Shown here: in pieces, positions 61,624 to 64,000 of the stretch
Position numbering within the stretch: the first letter of the stretch is position 1
How the letters are laid out: the number at the start of each line of letters is the position of its first letter
Assembly (NCBI RefSeq): GCF_030555055.1
Contig: NZ_JAMOAO010000001.1
Location: forward strand, 1,550,001 to 1,614,000
DNA from: Nocardiopsis sp. YSL2
Lineage (GTDB): Bacteria > Actinomycetota > Actinomycetes > Streptosporangiales > Streptosporangiaceae
Direction of reading: 5' to 3'
DNA length: 64,000 bases
Translations under genes and position numbers: made by a program
Notes under the pieces: generated by a model
Databases searched by the model: none
What the model was told of the DNA's origin: nothing
What the model saw: the letters and a program-made list of their open reading frames with translations, nothing else

Positions 61624-63126
61624 TCATTCGTGCAGTCCCGCCAGCCTCGACCCGAGGCGGGCGATGAGGGCGGTCTCCTGGGAGTGCCTGCTCTCCTCCC
61701 AGCGGTCGGCGACCCCGAAGAGCCGGTACATGGCGTGCACACCGACCCACCGGAGCGGTTCGGGCTCCCACCGGCCGGAGTCGTGGTCGTTCCAGGGCAG
61801 CCGGGTGAGCGGGGTGTCGCGCCCGGCCGCGCGGTCCAGGAGGGTCCGCGCCGCCAGGCGGGTCGCGGTCACGCCGTGGCCGGCGAACCCGCGCACGACA
61901 CCGACGCGCGTCCGGGGGTCGAAGAAGACCCCGGCGCACCAGTCCCGGGTCACGCCGATCGCCCCGCGCCAGGCGTGGTCCACGGTGAGGTCCACGCCGG
62001 GGAAGAAGAACCGGAGCCGGTCGCGCAGCGTGCGCACCGTGCGGGCGTCGACCACCCCCGGGCCGGGGGTGCCCGAGGCGTAGGCGTAGGGCGTCCCGCG
62101 CCCCCCGATCGCGATGCGGCCGTCCTCGGTGCGCTGGGCGTAGACGAAGGTGTGGGCCGCGTCGCCCAGGCACTCGCGGCCGTCCCACCCGATGCGTTCC
62201 CAGACGGCGTCCGGGAGCGGGGCCGTGACGATCATCGAGGAGTTGACGGGGATGACCTCGCGCCGGCCCAGGCCGGGCACGTCGCCCTCGACCTGCACGG
62301 AGTGGGCCTCCAGGCAGCACAGGACCGTGGTGGCGCGCACGTCGCCGCGGGTGGTCGTGACCCCTCCGGCTCCGACGCGCGTGACGCGGGTTCCCTCGAG
62401 CACCCGCACGCCCCTGCGTTCCACGACGCGCGCCAGGCCCCGGATGAGCTTGGCGGGGTCGACCCGGGCGGTGGGCCGGTAGTGCAGCCCGCCGAGTGCC
62501 GGGGCGACGGCCACGCGCTCGGCGACCCGGTCGGCGTCGAGGAGGTCGAGTTCCGACGCGCGGTAGCCGTGGGCGAGGTGCGCGGCGTGCGCCCGCTCCA
62601 GCCGTCTCAGCGCGGCGGGGGTGGTCGCGATCTGGAGGTGGCCGCCCTGGTGCTGGTCCGCGTCGATGCCCTCCTCCGCCAGGACGCGCAGGGTGTCGTC
62701 GATGGTCGCGTTCATCCGGCGCTGGAAGGCGCTGACCTCGGCGACGCCGTCGAGGCCGCGTGCGCGCGCGGCCCTGGCGTAGACGGCGCGGTTGCCGGGC
62801 AGCAGCGTGGACATCCAGCCGCCGTTGCGTCCGGAGGCGCCGTAGCCGACGTGCTCGGCCTCCAGCACGGTGATGGTCCGGTCCGGGTCCTCGACGGCGG
62901 CCTGGTAGGCGGCCCACAGGCCGGTCAGTCCGCCGCCGACGACGACGAGGTCCTGCGGCTCGTCGGGAAGCGGCGCGGACCCGCGGTCGGGGACCGCCGC
63001 GCAGGGGCCGGCGGGCGGCGCGGAGGCGCTCGTGGACGGTGGCCGGGAAGGTTCGGCGGCCGTCGCGGCCGGCGGCCCTGACGCCCGCATCCAGTGCGAG
63101 ACCTCGCCGTTGCGATAGGTGGTCAT
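61624..63126 (-). CDS. FAD-dependent amine/amino acid oxidoreductase (DadA/PuuB-like)
   Basis: A 500-residue flavoenzyme. After about 50 Pro/Ala/Ser residues, LVVVGGGLTGLWAAYQAA binds FAD, EHVGYGASGRNGGWMSTLLP is the second FAD contact, and GIDADQHQGGHLQIATT and RGFAGHGVTATRLAARTLLD follow. The A-S-G-R-N-G-G motif and the order of elements resemble gamma-glutamylputrescine oxidase PuuB. It would oxidise an amine to aldehyde and ammonia with peroxide. GGGAG is six bases before the ATG. Downstream of the XRE-cupin gene in the same direction. Confidence 0.9.
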   Translation of the reverse strand: MTTYRNGEVSHWMRASGPPAATAAEPSRPPSTSASAPPAGPCAAVPDRGSAPLPDEPQDLVVVGGGLTGLWAAYQAAVEDPDRTITVLEAEHVGYGASGRNGGWMSTLLPGNRAVYARAARARGLDGVAEVSAFQRRMNATIDDTLRVLAEEGIDADQHQGGHLQIATTPAALRRLERAHAAHLAHGYRASELDLLDADRVAERVAVAPALGGLHYRPTARVDPAKLIRGLARVVERRGVRVLEGTRVTRVGAGGVTTTRGDVRATTVLCCLEAHSVQVEGDVPGLGRREVIPVNSSMIVTAPLPDAVWERIGWDGRECLGDAAHTFVYAQRTEDGRIAIGGRGTPYAYASGTPGPGVVDARTVRTLRDRLRFFFPGVDLTVDHAWRGAIGVTRDWCAGVFFDPRTRVGVVRGFAGHGVTATRLAARTLLDRAAGRDTPLTRLPWNDHDSGRWEPEPLRWVGVHAMYRLFGVADRWEESRHSQETALIARLGSRLAGLHE

Positions 63127-63206
63127 CGGTGTCTCCCGTCGTGTGCGCCGACGGCCCGGACGGCGGGCGGCCGGAAGGTGACCGCGTGCCGAACCGGTCG
63201 CGGTGC

Positions 63207-63773
63207 TCAGTACGTGGGCGGGGCGATGGCCCAGAGCACCCTGGCCTCGTCGCGTCCGGACGTCTCCACGACACGGTGCGACTGGCTGCTGCGGTAGTGG
63301 ACGGAGTCGAGGGCGCCGAGCCGGTGGCGCTGGTCGCCGACCAGCACCTCCACCTCGCCGGACAGGACCAGGAGCAGTTCCTCGGAGTCGCCGTGGGTGT
63401 AGGGCTCCACTCCGGTGGAACCGCCCGGGGTGAAGTGGCCGAGGAGGACTTCGAGGTGGTCGAAGGCGGACGGCGTGAGCTTGACCTTGGTCGCGCCCTC
63501 GCCGAAGGCCATGCCGCGGGTGTCGCGGAAGCGCAGGACGGCGCTGGCCGAGGCCGCCTCCTGGTCGAAGAGGTCTCCGACATTGAGCTTGAGGACCGCG
63601 CACAGTCGTTGGAGGGCGCGCACGCTCGCGTTGGCCTGGTCGCGTTCGATCTGCGAGAGGTAGCCCTCGGTCAGTCCGGACCGGTCGGCCACGTCCCGAA
63701 GCGTGAGCTGGAGGGCTCGCCTGCGGCGGCGGAGCCGGGCGCCGATACCGGCGGAGGACGCGTCGTTCACCAC
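63207..63773 (-). CDS. XRE-cupin transcriptional regulator (PuuR-like)
   Basis: A 188-residue protein. ARLRRRRRALQLTLRDVADR then SGLTEGYLSQIERDQANASV is an XRE helix-turn-helix, and a C-terminal cupin starts near residue 105 (VEPYTHGDSEELLLVLSGEV). The arrangement is that of PuuR, the repressor of putrescine catabolism. Its adjacent FAD oxidase supports that role. GTG 63773 and 63770 both fit. The -10 box (TAGATT) is seven bases before the first GTG. Confidence 0.91.
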   Translation of the reverse strand: MVNDASSAGIGARLRRRRRALQLTLRDVADRSGLTEGYLSQIERDQANASVRALQRLCAVLKLNVGDLFDQEAASASAVLRFRDTRGMAFGEGATKVKLTPSAFDHLEVLLGHFTPGGSTGVEPYTHGDSEELLLVLSGEVEVLVGDQRHRLGALDSVHYRSSQSHRVVETSGRDEARVLWAIAPPTY

Positions 63774-63780
63774 GGTGGTG

Positions 63781-63809
63781 AATCTAACAGCTCTTTACGA
63801 TCGCGACAA
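63781..63809 (-). promoter_or_regulatory. Promoter of the XRE-cupin gene
   Basis: TTGTCG (63804-63809) and TAGATT (63781-63786) on the minus strand with a 17-bp spacer. TAGATT ends 7 bp before GTG 63773, so the transcript should be leaderless. Confidence 0.65.
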
Positions 63810-63961
63810 TGCTCTTCGGTGACAGTACAGATTTCTTTAGTCAGTGAGCCTGGCACGCCATGCGGCGTGTCAGGGACCGTGCCCAGTGGATCGCTCACAC
63901 GGATGGGGGCGGCGGCGCGGCCCGTCGCGCGGGAGCGCCGACCATCGGGAGGTGACCCGGG

Positions 63962-64000
63962 TCAGAAGCCCCGGGAGGCCCAGTCGTCCAGGTGGGCGGC
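63962..64000 (-). CDS. C-terminal end of a minus-strand gene, cut by the window edge
   Basis: Only 12 codons and a stop are visible: AAHLDDWASRGF. The reading is plausible but too short for a family assignment. If real, it is a same-strand gene upstream of the XRE-cupin and oxidase genes. Confidence 0.3.
   Translation of the reverse strand, partial: AAHLDDWASRGF

Overview
The window is a high-GC (roughly 70% by eye) actinobacterial chromosome segment. Mycothiol biosynthesis (mshB), a SigE/RseA/RseB-like/HtrA envelope-stress module, a DUF3117 protein, DapC/D/E and many GTG starts all point that way. Teichoic-acid genes (tarI, tagG, tagH) make a Nocardiopsis-like member of the Streptosporangiales a plausible guess, but this is inference and not shown by the sequence. 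No rRNA, tRNA, insertion sequence, prophage or CRISPR array was recognised.

Layout. 0-12 kb is a cell-surface polymer region. It holds a partial nucleotidyltransferase, a split set of CDP-alcohol-transferase-like and DUF5941-like membrane proteins, a TagGH-type exporter, a TarI-like cytidylyltransferase, a glycerophosphodiesterase, a GT2 glycosyltransferase, a TM2 protein, an LCP wall-polymer ligase and UDP-glucose dehydrogenase. 12-13.4 kb encodes a secreted TNT-type (NAD glycohydrolase family) protein followed by a small lipoprotein. 13.5-16 kb has purE-purK and a GtrA protein. 16-20 kb is a TetR / APC permease / amidohydrolase unit closed by a strong hairpin. 20.4-21.3 kb encodes a secreted sphingomyelinase C homologue. 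22.8-28.9 kb (mrp, htrA, rseB-like, rseA, sigE, O-methyltransferase) and 29.5-43.2 kb (pepA, DUF3117, LOG protein, dapE, dapD, dapC, fdxA, mshB) are housekeeping blocks. Their gene content and approximate order recall the Mycobacterium tuberculosis Rv1170-Rv1229 region, recalled from general knowledge and not searched here. 43-52 kb has an S9 peptidase, a truncated lipoprotein remnant, a TrmH methyltransferase, two tandem GNAT enzymes, a TetR / FAD-monooxygenase / MBL-hydrolase module and a small RHH-Doc toxin-antitoxin pair. 52-60.7 kb carries two different succinate dehydrogenase/fumarate reductase operons either side of a LysR regulator. 60.8-64 kb has an alpha/beta hydrolase, a PuuB-like FAD oxidase and its likely XRE-cupin regulator.

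How the genes work together. TarI would make the CDP-polyol precursor, TagGH would export the polymer, the LCP protein would attach it to peptidoglycan, and the GDPD could recycle it. SigE, RseA, the RseB-like protein and HtrA would form an envelope-stress circuit, with an ECF-type promoter visible upstream of sigE. DapC, DapD and DapE supply meso-diaminopimelate.

Most noteworthy: a dispersed non-coding repeat shared by the gaps at 4.5 kb and 28.9-29.4 kb; many starts placed 6-8 nt after a TAnnnT -10 box, suggesting leaderless transcripts; the TNT and sphingomyelinase proteins; a CDP-alcohol-transferase-like protein without its catalytic aspartates; and well-formed operator palindromes at the TetR/monooxygenase and sdhC/lysR junctions.
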